Positions 27,894 through 36,213 are shown, counted from the stretch's first letter. The stretch: 64,000 nt of DNA from Pseudomaricurvus sp. HS19 (GCF_009857815.1 NZ_WVVW01000002.1:248001-312000), one strand, 5' to 3'. The notes: a model not told the origin generated them from the letters alone. Program-made: numbers and translations.

Positions 27894-29006
27894 TCAAAAG
27901 CCGAGGCGTGCCTGGGCCGGGGCAGCGGGCCCGGGCAGCTCCACCGGCTCGGCAAGCACCAACCGCTCACTGCCGCTGCGCGTGTCCACCCTGGCAACCA
28001 CAGACATGCCCGGACGCAGCCGCCCCTGCAGCTCTGCCAGGTTCTGCACCCGGATACGGACCGGGATACGCTGCACGATTTTGGTAAAGTTACCGGTGGC
28101 ATTCTCCGGCGGCAGCAGGCTGAAACGGGAGCCGGCGGCCGGCGAAAAACTGTCGATATAGCCCTGCAGCGGCTCACCCGCCAGGGCATCCACCTCCAGT
28201 GCCACCCGCTGTCCCGGTTGCATGGAAGAGACCTGGGTCTCCTTGAAGTTGGCGGTCACATAGACCTCGGCCAGGGGCACCACGGTCATCACCTGCACCC
28301 CCGGCTGCAGAAGCTGCCCCACCTGTACCCTCTTGTTGCCCAGCACCCCGGCTACCGGCGCACGCAACACTGTATTTTCCAGGTCAATCTGCGCCAGCTG
28401 CCGGGTGGCTTCCGCCTCGGCCAGAGCCGCCTGCAGCTCCAGCCGCCGGTCCCGGAACACCGACAGGCGCCCCTGCTCCGCCGCCAACCGGGCCTCCGCC
28501 GCCACCAGCGCCGCATCGGCCTGCACCGCCTTGGCCACAGCGTCATCCAGCTGCTGACGACTGGCAGCACCGCTGCGCCCCAGCTCGGTAAAACGACTCC
28601 GGTCACTGCCGGCCCGCTGCTGCTCCGCCCTGGCGCTGGTCTGCTCAGCCTGTACCTGGCGAATAACAGACTGCTGCAGCCGTATTTCACTTTCCAGGGT
28701 CTGCAGGGCCGCCACCTGCGCGCCCAACGCTGCCTCCGCGTAGGCAACACGCGCCCGGTAGTCGGAGTCCTCAATCTTCAGCAATGGCTGGCCAGCCACC
28801 ACGGGCTCATTGTCCTGCACCAGCACTTCGACCACATAACCAGTAATTTTCGGGGCCAGCACGGCCATGTCCGCTTCCACGTAGGCGTTGTCCGTCGATT
28901 GCAGGTGACGACTGACAAAAAACCAGTGCGCAGCCAATGCCCCCAGCAGCAGAACCACCACGGACACCAATAACACCAGTTTTTGCTTCGCTGCATCGGC
29001 AGTCAT
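27894..29006 (-). CDS. HlyD/EmrA-family membrane-fusion protein
   Basis: 370 residues from an ATG with a strong GGAGGT site. An N-terminal membrane anchor (LVLLVSVVVLLLGALAAHWFF) is followed by the SRHLQSTDNAYVEAD segment typical of EmrA, a biotinyl-lipoyl half domain, a long coiled coil (about 95-200) and the second half with VLRAPVAGVLGNKRVQVGQ. It links the inner-membrane MFS pump to an outer-membrane channel. Its promoter region holds two copies of a palindrome, and the divergent tetR gene is the obvious repressor. Confidence 0.92.
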   Translation of the reverse strand: MTADAAKQKLVLLVSVVVLLLGALAAHWFFVSRHLQSTDNAYVEADMAVLAPKITGYVVEVLVQDNEPVVAGQPLLKIEDSDYRARVAYAEAALGAQVAALQTLESEIRLQQSVIRQVQAEQTSARAEQQRAGSDRSRFTELGRSGAASRQQLDDAVAKAVQADAALVAAEARLAAEQGRLSVFRDRRLELQAALAEAEATRQLAQIDLENTVLRAPVAGVLGNKRVQVGQLLQPGVQVMTVVPLAEVYVTANFKETQVSSMQPGQRVALEVDALAGEPLQGYIDSFSPAAGSRFSLLPPENATGNFTKIVQRIPVRIRVQNLAELQGRLRPGMSVVARVDTRSGSERLVLAEPVELPGPAAPAQARLGF

Positions 29007-29024
29007 GTGAACACCTCCGAAAAA

Positions 29025-29040
29025 GGTACTAACCAGTACC
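29025..29040. promoter_or_regulatory. Operator O1, GGTACT-N4-AGTACC
   Basis: A perfect 6-bp inverted repeat with a 4-bp centre (AACC), just upstream of the hlyD ribosome site and downstream of the predicted start of transcription. It has the same arms as O2 and its start is 31 bp away, about three helical turns, so repressor dimers would sit on the same DNA face. Confidence 0.75.
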
Positions 29041-29053
29041 AAAAGGGGTTGAA

Positions 29054-29083
29054 ATGGTACTTTTCAGTACCATAGACTGTCAA
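29054..29083 (-). promoter_or_regulatory. Promoter of the efflux operon
   Basis: The minus strand has a perfect -35 TTGACA (29078-29083), an 18-bp spacer and a -10-like TACCAT (29054-29059). Operator O2 covers the -10 and most of the spacer, so binding there would block RNA polymerase. Confidence 0.7.
29056..29071. promoter_or_regulatory. Operator O2, GGTACT-N4-AGTACC
   Basis: Second copy of the 16-bp palindrome, with the 4-bp centre TTTC. It overlaps the -10 region of the efflux promoter. The divergent tetR promoter must lie in 29072-29181, next to it, so the same sites may autoregulate tetR. Confidence 0.75.
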
Positions 29084-29181
29084 TCACATATCCACCCATT
29101 CCCCCCTCAAAGCCCGACCAAATCGCGCTAAACTAGGGACCCTTACACTAGCTGAACCGCTTAGCCCGCCCGGACCTGACC

Positions 29182-29835
29182 ATGAGCTTTACCGATAACA
29201 CCGCTGCCGTTGTCAGCGACAACACTGCGCCCACCAAACGCGGTGAGTCCCGCGCCCAGGCTGTGCTGGAGGCGGCTCTGGAGCTGTTTCTGGAACTGGG
29301 GTTTGCCAACACGTCCCTGGATAAGGTGATTGAGAAGGCCGGCGGTTCACGCCGCACCATCTACCAGATGTTTGGCAGCAAGGAGGGGTTGTTACAGGCC
29401 GTAGTGAAAGAGAGCTGCGACTCGATCCTGGGGCAACTGGAAACGGACAAGCTACTGGACATGCCACCACGGGATGCACTGATCAGCCTCGCCGAGCAGT
29501 TCATCAGTCGACTGATCACACCCAGGCGCATCGCCTTTTATCGGCTGGTAGTGGCGGAATCCACCCACGCCCCGGAGCTGGGGCGACAGTTTATGGCCGC
29601 AGGACCCGAGCGGGCGCAAGCCATCCTCTGCAACTACTTCCGCGCCGCCATGGCCGCCGGCCAACTGCAACTGGACAACCCGGAGATCAGCGCCCGACAG
29701 TTTTTTGAATTCGCCCGCGGCGACCTGCACTTCCACGCCATGTTCGACAACCATTACGTCGACGGCGCAACCCTGCGCAAACATATTGAGATCGCCGTGG
29801 ATGTGTTTTTGCGCGGGGCAGAGGTACGGAGCTGA
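29182..29835 (+). CDS. TetR-family repressor of the adjacent efflux pair
   Basis: 217 residues. The N-terminal helix-turn-helix (about 20-65) has the family pattern LELGFANTSLDKVIEKAGGSRRTIYQMFGSKEGLL. The C-terminal part (ISLAEQFISRLITPRRIAFYRLVVAE, HAPELGRQFMAAGP) resembles AefR-type ligand domains. It is divergent from the hlyD-MFS operon, with two palindromic operators between them, so a local repressor relieved by a pump substrate is the likely role. The TGA stop directly abuts the first unit of the 97-copy heptamer array. Confidence 0.92.
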   Translation: MSFTDNTAAVVSDNTAPTKRGESRAQAVLEAALELFLELGFANTSLDKVIEKAGGSRRTIYQMFGSKEGLLQAVVKESCDSILGQLETDKLLDMPPRDALISLAEQFISRLITPRRIAFYRLVVAESTHAPELGRQFMAAGPERAQAILCNYFRAAMAAGQLQLDNPEISARQFFEFARGDLHFHAMFDNHYVDGATLRKHIEIAVDVFLRGAEVRS

Positions 29836-30514
29836 ATTCAGGATTCAGGATTCAGGATTCAGGATTCAGGATTCAGGATTCAGGATTCAGGATTCAGGAT
29901 TCAGGATTCAGGATTCAGGATTCAGGATTCAGGATTCAGGATTCAGGATTCAGGATTCAGGATTCAGGATTCAGGATTCAGGATTCAGGATTCAGGATTC
30001 AGGATTCAGGATTCAGGATTCAGGATTCAGGATTCAGGATTCAGGATTCAGGATTCAGGATTCAGGATTCAGGATTCAGGATTCAGGATTCAGGATTCAG
30101 GATTCAGGATTCAGGATTCAGGATTCAGGATTCAGGATTCAGGATTCAGGATTCAGGATTCAGGATTCAGGATTCAGGATTCAGGATTCAGGATTCAGGA
30201 TTCAGGATTCAGGATTCAGGATTCAGGATTCAGGATTCAGGATTCAGGATTCAGGATTCAGGATTCAGGATTCAGGATTCAGGATTCAGGATTCAGGATT
30301 CAGGATTCAGGATTCAGGATTCAGGATTCAGGATTCAGGATTCAGGATTCAGGATTCAGGATTCAGGATTCAGGATTCAGGATTCAGGATTCAGGATTCA
30401 GGATTCAGGATTCAGGATTCAGGATTCAGGATTCAGGATTCAGGATTCAGGATTCAGGATTCAGGATTCAGGATTCAGGATTCAGGATTCAGGATTCAGG
30501 ATTCAGGATTCAGG
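29836..30514. repeat. 97 perfect tandem copies of the heptamer ATTCAGG
   Basis: 679 bp made only of ATTCAGG; the phase is kept from first to last base, with no substitution or indel seen. A further AT starts a 98th unit. It fills most of the space between the convergent tetR and panC genes. Three units make 21 bp, two helical turns. The plus strand has GG every 7 nt and no stop in any frame; the minus strand has TGA in every frame. Such lengths are hard to assemble from short reads, so the copy number may be approximate. It is not a CRISPR: units are adjacent with no spacers. Confidence 0.97.
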
Positions 30515-30560
30515 ATAATGAAAACAAACCGCCCGCAACCACACCAGGCTTTTTGTTTTT

Positions 30561-30617
30561 CCTGTAGCGAAGCGTCCTGTAGCAACGCGTCCTGAACCCT
30601 GTAGCGCAGCGCCCTGC
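30561..30617. repeat. Composite CTGTAGC-type short repeat, related to 543-828
   Basis: Order: CTGTAGCGAAGCGTC, CTGTAGCAACGCGTC, a 7-nt CTGAACC, then CTGTAGCGCAGCGCC. The first unit is identical to one in the argA-ilvD repeat (773-787), and both loci have a 7-nt interruption starting CT. It lies between the heptamer array and the 3' end of panC. Confidence 0.8.
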
Positions 30618-30620
30618 CCC

Positions 30621-31469
30621 CTACAACTCCACCGACACGTTATCAATCAAACGCGCCCCGCTGGTGTACATCGCCCCCAGGATGGTGATCTCGGTATCGT
30701 CCACTGCCGCCGGGTTGAGGGTACGGCTGTCGGAGACGGTGAGGTAGTCCACCCGGAAACCAGCCGCCTCGATCTGCGCCCTGGCCTCACTCTCCAGCAG
30801 TTCAAAATCCCGGCGCCCGTCGCGTATTTGCCCGGCCACCCAGTTGAGACTTTTGTTGAGCTGGTTGGCCCGCGGCCGCTCCTCCGGCGTGATAAAGCCG
30901 TTGCGCGAACTCATGGCGAGGCCGTCGGCTTCGCGGTGAATGGTACCGGCGGTGATCTGTACCGGCATGCAGAGATCCTCCACCATGCGGCGAATCACCG
31001 CCAGTTGCTGGAAGTCCTTCACACCAAACACCGCTTCGTCCGGCTGCACGATATTGAAGAGCTTGGTCACCACCGTGGTCACGCCCTCAAAGTGGCCTGG
31101 GCGACTCGCCCCACACAACACATCGGTCATGGTGGGACAGATCACCCGGGTCTGGGTGTCCATGCCATTGGGGTACATCTCCCGGTCATCCGGGTGGAAC
31201 AGAAAATCGCAGCCGGCATCGCGCAGGCGCTGGCAATCCGCCTCAAAAGTGCGCGGGTATTTGTCCCAGTCCTCGTTGAGGCCAAACTGCAGGCCATTCA
31301 CAAAGATCGAGCAGACGACGATGTCATTGGTCTGCTGCGCCTGCTTCACCAGCTCGATATGCGCAGCATGGAGATTGCCCATGGTGGGGACAAAGCCAAT
31401 GCGCTTGCCCGCCAGACGCTCGGTTTTGAGCGCGTCACGCAGGGAGGCGATGTGATGAAAAATCTGCAT
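30621..31469 (-). CDS. panC: Pantothenate synthetase PanC, with changed motif residues
   Basis: 282 residues. It joins pantoate and beta-alanine using ATP. Conserved blocks are present: [45 protein letters not shown] and [13 protein letters not shown]. Three usually invariant positions differ: the HIGH-like motif is HAAH (residues 34-37) where HxGH is expected, and the pantoate region reads [12 protein letters not shown] instead of the usual FVNPxQFGPxED. The enzyme may still work, or its kinetics or partner may be altered. panB is not next to it. It ends 4 bp from the composite repeat. Confidence 0.9.
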   Translation of the reverse strand: MQIFHHIASLRDALKTERLAGKRIGFVPTMGNLHAAHIELVKQAQQTNDIVVCSIFVNGLQFGLNEDWDKYPRTFEADCQRLRDAGCDFLFHPDDREMYPNGMDTQTRVICPTMTDVLCGASRPGHFEGVTTVVTKLFNIVQPDEAVFGVKDFQQLAVIRRMVEDLCMPVQITAGTIHREADGLAMSSRNGFITPEERPRANQLNKSLNWVAGQIRDGRRDFELLESEARAQIEAAGFRVDYLTVSDSRTLNPAAVDDTEITILGAMYTSGARLIDNVSVEL

Positions 31470-31553
31470 AGGGACTGTCTCTCTTTACCTGCCGGCTGAG
31501 CGGCACTGGGAAGATGGGAGAAGATATGAAGCCGAGCGGAGCAGCCAGGTCGA

Positions 31554-33041
31554 TCAGTAGCCGTCATCCTGCATGAAATATTCCGGCGCCAGGTTTTCAA
31601 AACGGGTGAACTTGCCGAGGAACGCCGCCTTCGAGGTGCCCACCTCACCGTTACGCTGCTTGCCGATGATCAACTCGGCCACGCCCTTGTCCTGGCTGTC
31701 CTCGTTGTAATACTCGTCGCGGTAGATAAACAGGATCACGTCGGCGTCCTGCTCGATAGCACCGGATTCCCGCAGGTCGGAGTTCATGGGGCGCTTGTTG
31801 GGACGTTGCTCCACGCCGCGGTTGAGCTGCGACAGGGCGATCACCGGGCACTCGTACTCCTTCGCCAGCGCCTTGAGCGAGCGGGAGATCTCGGAGATCT
31901 CCTGGGTACGACCCTCGCTTTTGCCTGCCACCTGCATCAGCTGCAGGTAGTCGAGCATGATCAGTCCCGGCTTGCTGAGGCGCTCCAGCTCCTCCTGCGG
32001 CAGCTGCGGCTGCTTCTGCTGCAGTTCCATCTGGTGGGTACGACAGACGCGCTTCACCCGTGCCCGTACCTCCTGCGGTGTCAGCCCGGGGGTGTCATCG
32101 ATATAGAGCGGTTTGTCCTTCATCTTCGCCACGGCGGTGGAGAGCTTGGGCCAGTCCTCTTCGGTGAGGCTGCCGTCACGCAGCTTGCCGGCGTCGATAC
32201 GCCCCACGGAAGAGAGCATCCGCATCACCAGCGAGTCGGCAGGCATCTCCATACTGAACACCAGTGAAGGCTTGGGCTGGGTCATCAGCGCCGCCTCCAC
32301 AAAGTTCAGCGCCAGCGCGGTTTTCCCCATGGAGGGACGTGCCGCCAGAATAATCATCTCACCGGGTTGCCAGCCGGAGGTGCGGCGATCCAGGTCGGAC
32401 AGCCCCGTGGAGAGCCCGGTAATGTCGGAGTCGGAGCGGAAGCGCTCGTCGATCTTTTCCACCGACTTCTTCAGCAGGGTATTCACGTCGAGGAAACCGC
32501 CCTCCTTGGGGCGATCCTCTGCAATCTCCGCCACCCGCTTTTCTGCCAGCTGCAACAGATCATCGGAGTCCAGCCCGGCCGGGTTGAGACTGCTGCGACT
32601 GATCTCGTTAGCCGCCTGGATCAGCTGCCGCAAGGTGGCACGCTCACGCACGATATGGGCGTAGGCGGTAATATTGGCCGCACTGGGGGTATGGCTGGCC
32701 ATATCCGAGAGATAGGCGAGACCGCCAACACGCTCCAACAGGTCGTGACGGTTGAGCTCTTCGGAGAGGGTAATGATATCGAGTGGCTGACCCGCTTCCT
32801 GCAGCGCCTGCATCATCTGGTAGATGTGGCGATGGCTCTCGCGGTAGAAGTCGTTCTCTCCCAGGACCTCTGCCACCGCGTCCATCCGCTGGTTGTCCAG
32901 CATCAGCCCGCCCAGCACAGCCTGCTCGGCCTCAATGGAGTGAGGCATGGGATCTTTCTGCGCTTGCGCCACCACGTCGCCGTCAAACGGTTCGTCGTCG
33001 TAATCGGGGCGGAAGTCTGGATCGTAGGCGTAGTCGCTCAT
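31554..33041 (-). CDS. dnaB: Replicative DNA helicase DnaB
   Basis: 495 residues: N-terminal DnaB domain (PHSIEAEQAVLGGLMLD), linker, and a RecA-like C-terminal helicase with Walker A ARPSMGKTALALN, Walker B in LIMLDYLQLM and the arginine finger region FIYRDEYY. The stretch before Walker B (HQMELQQKQPQLPQEELERL) is longer than in E. coli DnaB and Gln/Glu-rich, an apparent insertion of roughly 20 residues. No intein. It follows rplI as in many gammaproteobacteria. Confidence 0.96.
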   Translation of the reverse strand: MSDYAYDPDFRPDYDDEPFDGDVVAQAQKDPMPHSIEAEQAVLGGLMLDNQRMDAVAEVLGENDFYRESHRHIYQMMQALQEAGQPLDIITLSEELNRHDLLERVGGLAYLSDMASHTPSAANITAYAHIVRERATLRQLIQAANEISRSSLNPAGLDSDDLLQLAEKRVAEIAEDRPKEGGFLDVNTLLKKSVEKIDERFRSDSDITGLSTGLSDLDRRTSGWQPGEMIILAARPSMGKTALALNFVEAALMTQPKPSLVFSMEMPADSLVMRMLSSVGRIDAGKLRDGSLTEEDWPKLSTAVAKMKDKPLYIDDTPGLTPQEVRARVKRVCRTHQMELQQKQPQLPQEELERLSKPGLIMLDYLQLMQVAGKSEGRTQEISEISRSLKALAKEYECPVIALSQLNRGVEQRPNKRPMNSDLRESGAIEQDADVILFIYRDEYYNEDSQDKGVAELIIGKQRNGEVGTSKAAFLGKFTRFENLAPEYFMQDDGY

Positions 33042-33276
33042 GGGGTCTGGGGTCGGTCAGTCCGGATCAGCTAGTTTGCTACTCAGGCGGGGTTGAATCA
33101 AGGCGCCAGAAGACAATTCCCCTGACAGAAGAGAGCGGCGGCTCACTGCCCCCCGGGCATCAGCCAGATGCGCATCGGGCGCAGCTCCACGGCAGGCCCG
33201 AAGGCCCGGCGGAGTGCGCCCGATACAAATGCTGCGAAGGATGAGGTCGGGTTACAAGTCTCCGACCACAAACTTC

Positions 33277-33723
33277 TTACTCAGCTACAACTACCAGCTT
33301 AACAGCCTGAGTCACTTCAGAGTGCAGCTGTACGTCGATCTCGTACTCACCTGTTTCACGCAGGGTGCCTTCAGGCAGCTTCACTTCGGACTTGGCTACA
33401 GCAACACCAGCAGCGGTGATGGCTTCCGCGATGTCGCGGGTGCCCAGGGAACCGAACAGCTTGCCTTCGTCGCCAGCGTTGGCAGCGATGGTTACAGTCA
33501 GTTCAACCAGCTGTGCAGCGCGGGCTTCAGCAGCGGTTTTCTTCTCGGCAGCAGCAGCTTCCAGCTCAGCGCGACGAGCTTCAAACTCGGCAACGTTGGA
33601 GGCGGTAGCAGGGATAGCCTTACCCTGGGGAATCAGGAAGTTGCGACCGAAACCGGCCTTAACGGAAACCTGGTCACCAATGGTGCCCAGCTTGCCGACT
33701 TTCTCGAGCAGAATAACGTTCAT
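33277..33723 (-). CDS. rplI: 50S ribosomal protein L9
   Basis: 148 residues, standard length: [32 protein letters not shown] is the conserved N-domain, followed by the long connecting helix (alanine- and glutamate-rich) and the C-terminal domain. Part of the rpsF-rpsR-DUF2232-rplI cluster. Confidence 0.98.
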   Translation of the reverse strand: MNVILLEKVGKLGTIGDQVSVKAGFGRNFLIPQGKAIPATASNVAEFEARRAELEAAAAEKKTAAEARAAQLVELTVTIAANAGDEGKLFGSLGTRDIAEAITAAGVAVAKSEVKLPEGTLRETGEYEIDVQLHSEVTQAVKLVVVAE

Positions 33724-33765
33724 CTCGTTAATCCTCTAAGTTAATTTCATTGTTCACGCATCGCG

Positions 33766-34641
33766 CTAGTGGCCGTTACCGTCCTGCCTGTCTGGCGGGG
33801 CGGCGGCCCGGATGCGCGAACGAAAGTCAGTCCAGGAATCCAGCGCTGCAAACACCATCACAATGATGCCGGCAAACGCCAGAGCCAGGTAAAACACAAT
33901 CAGCCATTGCCCGCTCATACGCCGCAGTTTCACGACGCCATGGGCCAGCGCTGCACCAGCCACCAGCAGTGGCAGCCCGAACAACGAGCCCCAGTACTGG
34001 TAGTCCAACCCCCGGTTCCAGCAGTAGACAACCGCCAGTGCACACACCAGCGCCGCTACCGGATGCAGGCGCAGGCGGTGAAACTCCGCCTGAAACCCGC
34101 CGGGGTTGTACAGCATCGCCTGCCACCAGCGCGCCAGCAGCAGACTCAGCAGAGCACTCACCGCAACCACATAGCCAATCAGCCCCAACACGAAGGTGTC
34201 AGTGGGCCTGATCATGGCCGTGCCCTGGGGTTGCTGCGCTTCGATCTCCGCAAACAAGTCGCCCAAAGCCTGTGTCACCCCGGCTACCGGGTCCGGAATC
34301 ACCGAACCGATCAACACACCACTGAAGGCGCCGAGACCGGCCATGGCGAACAGGGCCTGTTGCCAGGAGCTGCTGTTACGCAGCAGTTGCGCTGCCAGTG
34401 TCACTGCCAGCAGTCCCAGCACGGTAGCCGCTGGCATCAGCGGCCCCATGTCACTCAGCCAGAAAGTGGCGAGCGCGGGACAAAGTGCCCACAACAGGAT
34501 CATGGATCCGTCGAGGCTTCCACGGCGCAGGGTGACCAGAGCCACCGCGGCCGGGCTAATCAGTGGTAACCAACTGCCCAGCAGGGCAACCACTGCGGCC
34601 TGTGCGCGGCCACGCATAATAAATTCAGCAAGAGCGCGCAC
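33766..34641 (-). CDS. DUF2232-family multi-pass membrane protein
   Basis: 291 residues with about eight membrane segments, between rpsR and rplI, the place held by an equivalent gene in Pseudomonas. The N-terminus MRALAEFIMRGRAQA is typical, which supports the GTG at 34641 although no clear ribosome site is seen. The function is unknown; related proteins have been compared to substrate-binding components of ECF transporters. Confidence 0.82.
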   Translation of the reverse strand: MRALAEFIMRGRAQAAVVALLGSWLPLISPAAVALVTLRRGSLDGSMILLWALCPALATFWLSDMGPLMPAATVLGLLAVTLAAQLLRNSSSWQQALFAMAGLGAFSGVLIGSVIPDPVAGVTQALGDLFAEIEAQQPQGTAMIRPTDTFVLGLIGYVVAVSALLSLLLARWWQAMLYNPGGFQAEFHRLRLHPVAALVCALAVVYCWNRGLDYQYWGSLFGLPLLVAGAALAHGVVKLRRMSGQWLIVFYLALAFAGIIVMVFAALDSWTDFRSRIRAAAPPDRQDGNGH

Positions 34642-34653
34642 TGATTTTGTGTC

Positions 34654-34881
34654 TTACTCGTGGCTGTCCGTGTATGGCAGCAGGGCCAGGTAGCGGGCGC
34701 GCTTGACAGCGGTGGCCAGCTGACGCTGATATTTGGCCTTGGTACCAGTGATACGGCTGGGTACGATCTTGCCGGTTTCGGAAACGTACGCCTTCAGGGT
34801 GTCCAGATCTTTATAGTCGATCTGCTTAACGCCTTCGGCGGTGAAACGGCAAAACTTACGACGACGGAAAAAACGTGCCAT
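34654..34881 (-). CDS. rpsR: 30S ribosomal protein S18
   Basis: 75 residues, full length. The N-terminus [13 protein letters not shown] and the core [35 protein letters not shown] are highly conserved. It binds S6 on the 30S platform; the gene follows rpsF by 11 bp. Confidence 0.98.
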   Translation of the reverse strand: MARFFRRRKFCRFTAEGVKQIDYKDLDTLKAYVSETGKIVPSRITGTKAKYQRQLATAVKRARYLALLPYTDSHE

Positions 34882-34892
34882 GGGTCGACTCC

Positions 34893-35321
34893 TTACTCTT
34901 CTTCGTCTGCATCGTCAGCAGAGTCGTCCTGCGCGGACTCGGCTTTCTCGGCGTTGTCATCACGACGCTCCTGGCGGTTAGCCTTGCGCTCGCGACTCTC
35001 TTTCTCTGCCTTCATGATGGGAGACTCTTCGGTTACAGCCTCATCAGCACGGATTACCATGTTACGCAGCACGGCATCGTTGTAACGGAAGTTGGTAGTC
35101 AACTCTTCCAGCACTTCTTCGCTACACTCGACGTTCATCAGAATGTAGTGAGCCTTGTGCACCTTGTTGATGGAGTAAGCCATTTGACGGCGACCCCAGT
35201 CTTCCAGACGGTGTACAGCACCACCGGCATCCTTAACGGACGCAGTGTAACGCTCTACCATGCCTGGCACCTGATCACTCTGGTCCGGGTGAACCAGCAG
35301 TACGATTTCGTAATGACGCAT
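34893..35321 (-). CDS. rpsF: 30S ribosomal protein S6
   Basis: 142 residues. The conserved part is [19 protein letters not shown] through [35 protein letters not shown]; the last 40 residues are a charged acidic tail ([15 protein letters not shown]) like the tail that RimK modifies in E. coli. It is the first gene of the cluster, with GGAG before the ATG. Confidence 0.97.
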   Translation of the reverse strand: MRHYEIVLLVHPDQSDQVPGMVERYTASVKDAGGAVHRLEDWGRRQMAYSINKVHKAHYILMNVECSEEVLEELTTNFRYNDAVLRNMVIRADEAVTEESPIMKAEKESRERKANRQERRDDNAEKAESAQDDSADDADEEE

Positions 35322-35430
35322 TGTTGCTCCTTACGGGTTATAGCCTCCCGGCAAATACCGGTGAGGCAAGGAGTACCGGCTCCAGGCCTGCCTGACGGCA
35401 GTACGGGCTCCGGCGGTATTTTGGGCCGCG
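35322..35430 (-). promoter_or_regulatory. rpsF leader, candidate S6:S18 autoregulatory RNA
   Basis: On the minus strand the sequence before the rpsF ribosome site folds into nested GC-rich hairpins, including GCCT-(CA)CCGG-loop-CCGGG-AGGC with exposed CCG. rpsF leaders in many bacteria bind the S6:S18 pair through a CCG-containing bulge and so regulate the operon. The call rests on position and visible pairing, not on a covariance model. Confidence 0.4.
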
Positions 35431-35586
35431 TATTCTAGGGAGACTACGACCAGAAAGCAACATCCTGTCTGTTTTTTGTTCAGGCCAGTTCCCGGCATCC
35501 TCTTTGGGGTTGCACCTGCAGGCCGGAGTTTCTGTATAGTCGTCCCCAGCCATCTACCCGTGACGACGACTACCCCGCCACAACCT

Positions 35587-35898
35587 ATGACCATTTACGA
35601 CCTGATACTGATCTCCATCCTGCTGCTGCCCGCCCTGCTGATCTGGCAAAATGCTGCGTTTCGCGACCGCGCCATGGGCCAGGCCCGCCGCTATTGCGAA
35701 ACCATGGATGTGCAGCTGCTGGACGATACCGTGGAGCTGGTGAGCCTCAGACCGGGCCGCGACGGACGCGGCAACTGGGGCCTGCAGCGCGGCTATCAGT
35801 TCGCGTTCACCAGCAGTGGCGACGCCCGCTATCTGGGGCATTTGCGCTTTCACGGCCGCCACCTGATCAGTGCCGACCTGCAGCCTCACCGGATCTGA
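35587..35898 (+). CDS. DUF3301 family small membrane-anchored protein
   Basis: 103 residues: one N-terminal membrane helix (YDLILISILLLPALLIWQ) and a small domain with ARRYCETMDVQLLDDTVELVSLRPGRDGRG and QRGYQFAFTSSGDARYLGHLRFHG, which match DUF3301. The ATG at 35587 is preferred over an upstream in-frame start because it places the helix at the N-terminus. Function unknown. Divergent from rpsF. Confidence 0.78.
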   Translation: MTIYDLILISILLLPALLIWQNAAFRDRAMGQARRYCETMDVQLLDDTVELVSLRPGRDGRGNWGLQRGYQFAFTSSGDARYLGHLRFHGRHLISADLQPHRI

Positions 35899-36066
35899 TC
35901 CACCCCACCCAGACCTCGCTCACCCGTCACTGGCTTCCCTCCCCTTTACCTCAAAGAACAAAGCCACACAGATCTTTACCCCGACTTAAACCTACTTTGG
36001 ATTGCCATCGCTAAACTGTCCCCAAGCGTACAGACAACGCCATAGCTAACAGCAAAGGAGATGGTT

Positions 36067-36162
36067 ATGTACCTACTGATATCCACTTTTGTATCCGCAT
36101 TCATGCTGCTTGGCATGATCGCCGCAGACGATCTTGCCCCCGCTTTCCGCTTTGGTAAGTGA
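36067..36162 (+). CDS. Small membrane peptide, 31 residues
   Basis: ATG at 36067 has AAAGGAG ending 6 bp upstream. The peptide is one hydrophobic segment (MYLLISTFVSAFMLLGMIAA) with a short tail holding two aspartates and a basic end. A perfect intrinsic terminator begins 17 bp after the stop. Ribosome site, hydrophobic design and terminator together suggest a true small protein gene; the alternative is a small RNA with a chance ORF. A further in-frame ATG at 36061 is too close to the ribosome site. Confidence 0.6.
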   Translation: MYLLISTFVSAFMLLGMIAADDLAPAFRFGK

Positions 36163-36178
36163 CGTCAAAGCCCCTTAC

Positions 36179-36213
36179 CGGGCGTCCGCTCCCCCCGGAC
36201 GCCCGTTTTTTTT
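36179..36213 (+). terminator. Strong intrinsic terminator after the small-peptide gene
   Basis: Perfect 10-bp stem CGGGCGTCCG/CGGACGCCCG with a 7-nt loop, followed by eight T residues. One of the clearest terminators in the window. Confidence 0.92.

Noticed and set aside
29836-30514. CRISPR array
   Set aside because: Units are contiguous with no spacers, and no cas genes are near.
29705-30595. A 296-residue plus-strand frame spanning the heptamer array
   Set aside because: It starts inside tetR in another frame and is open only because the heptamer contains no stop in any forward frame; no ribosome site.
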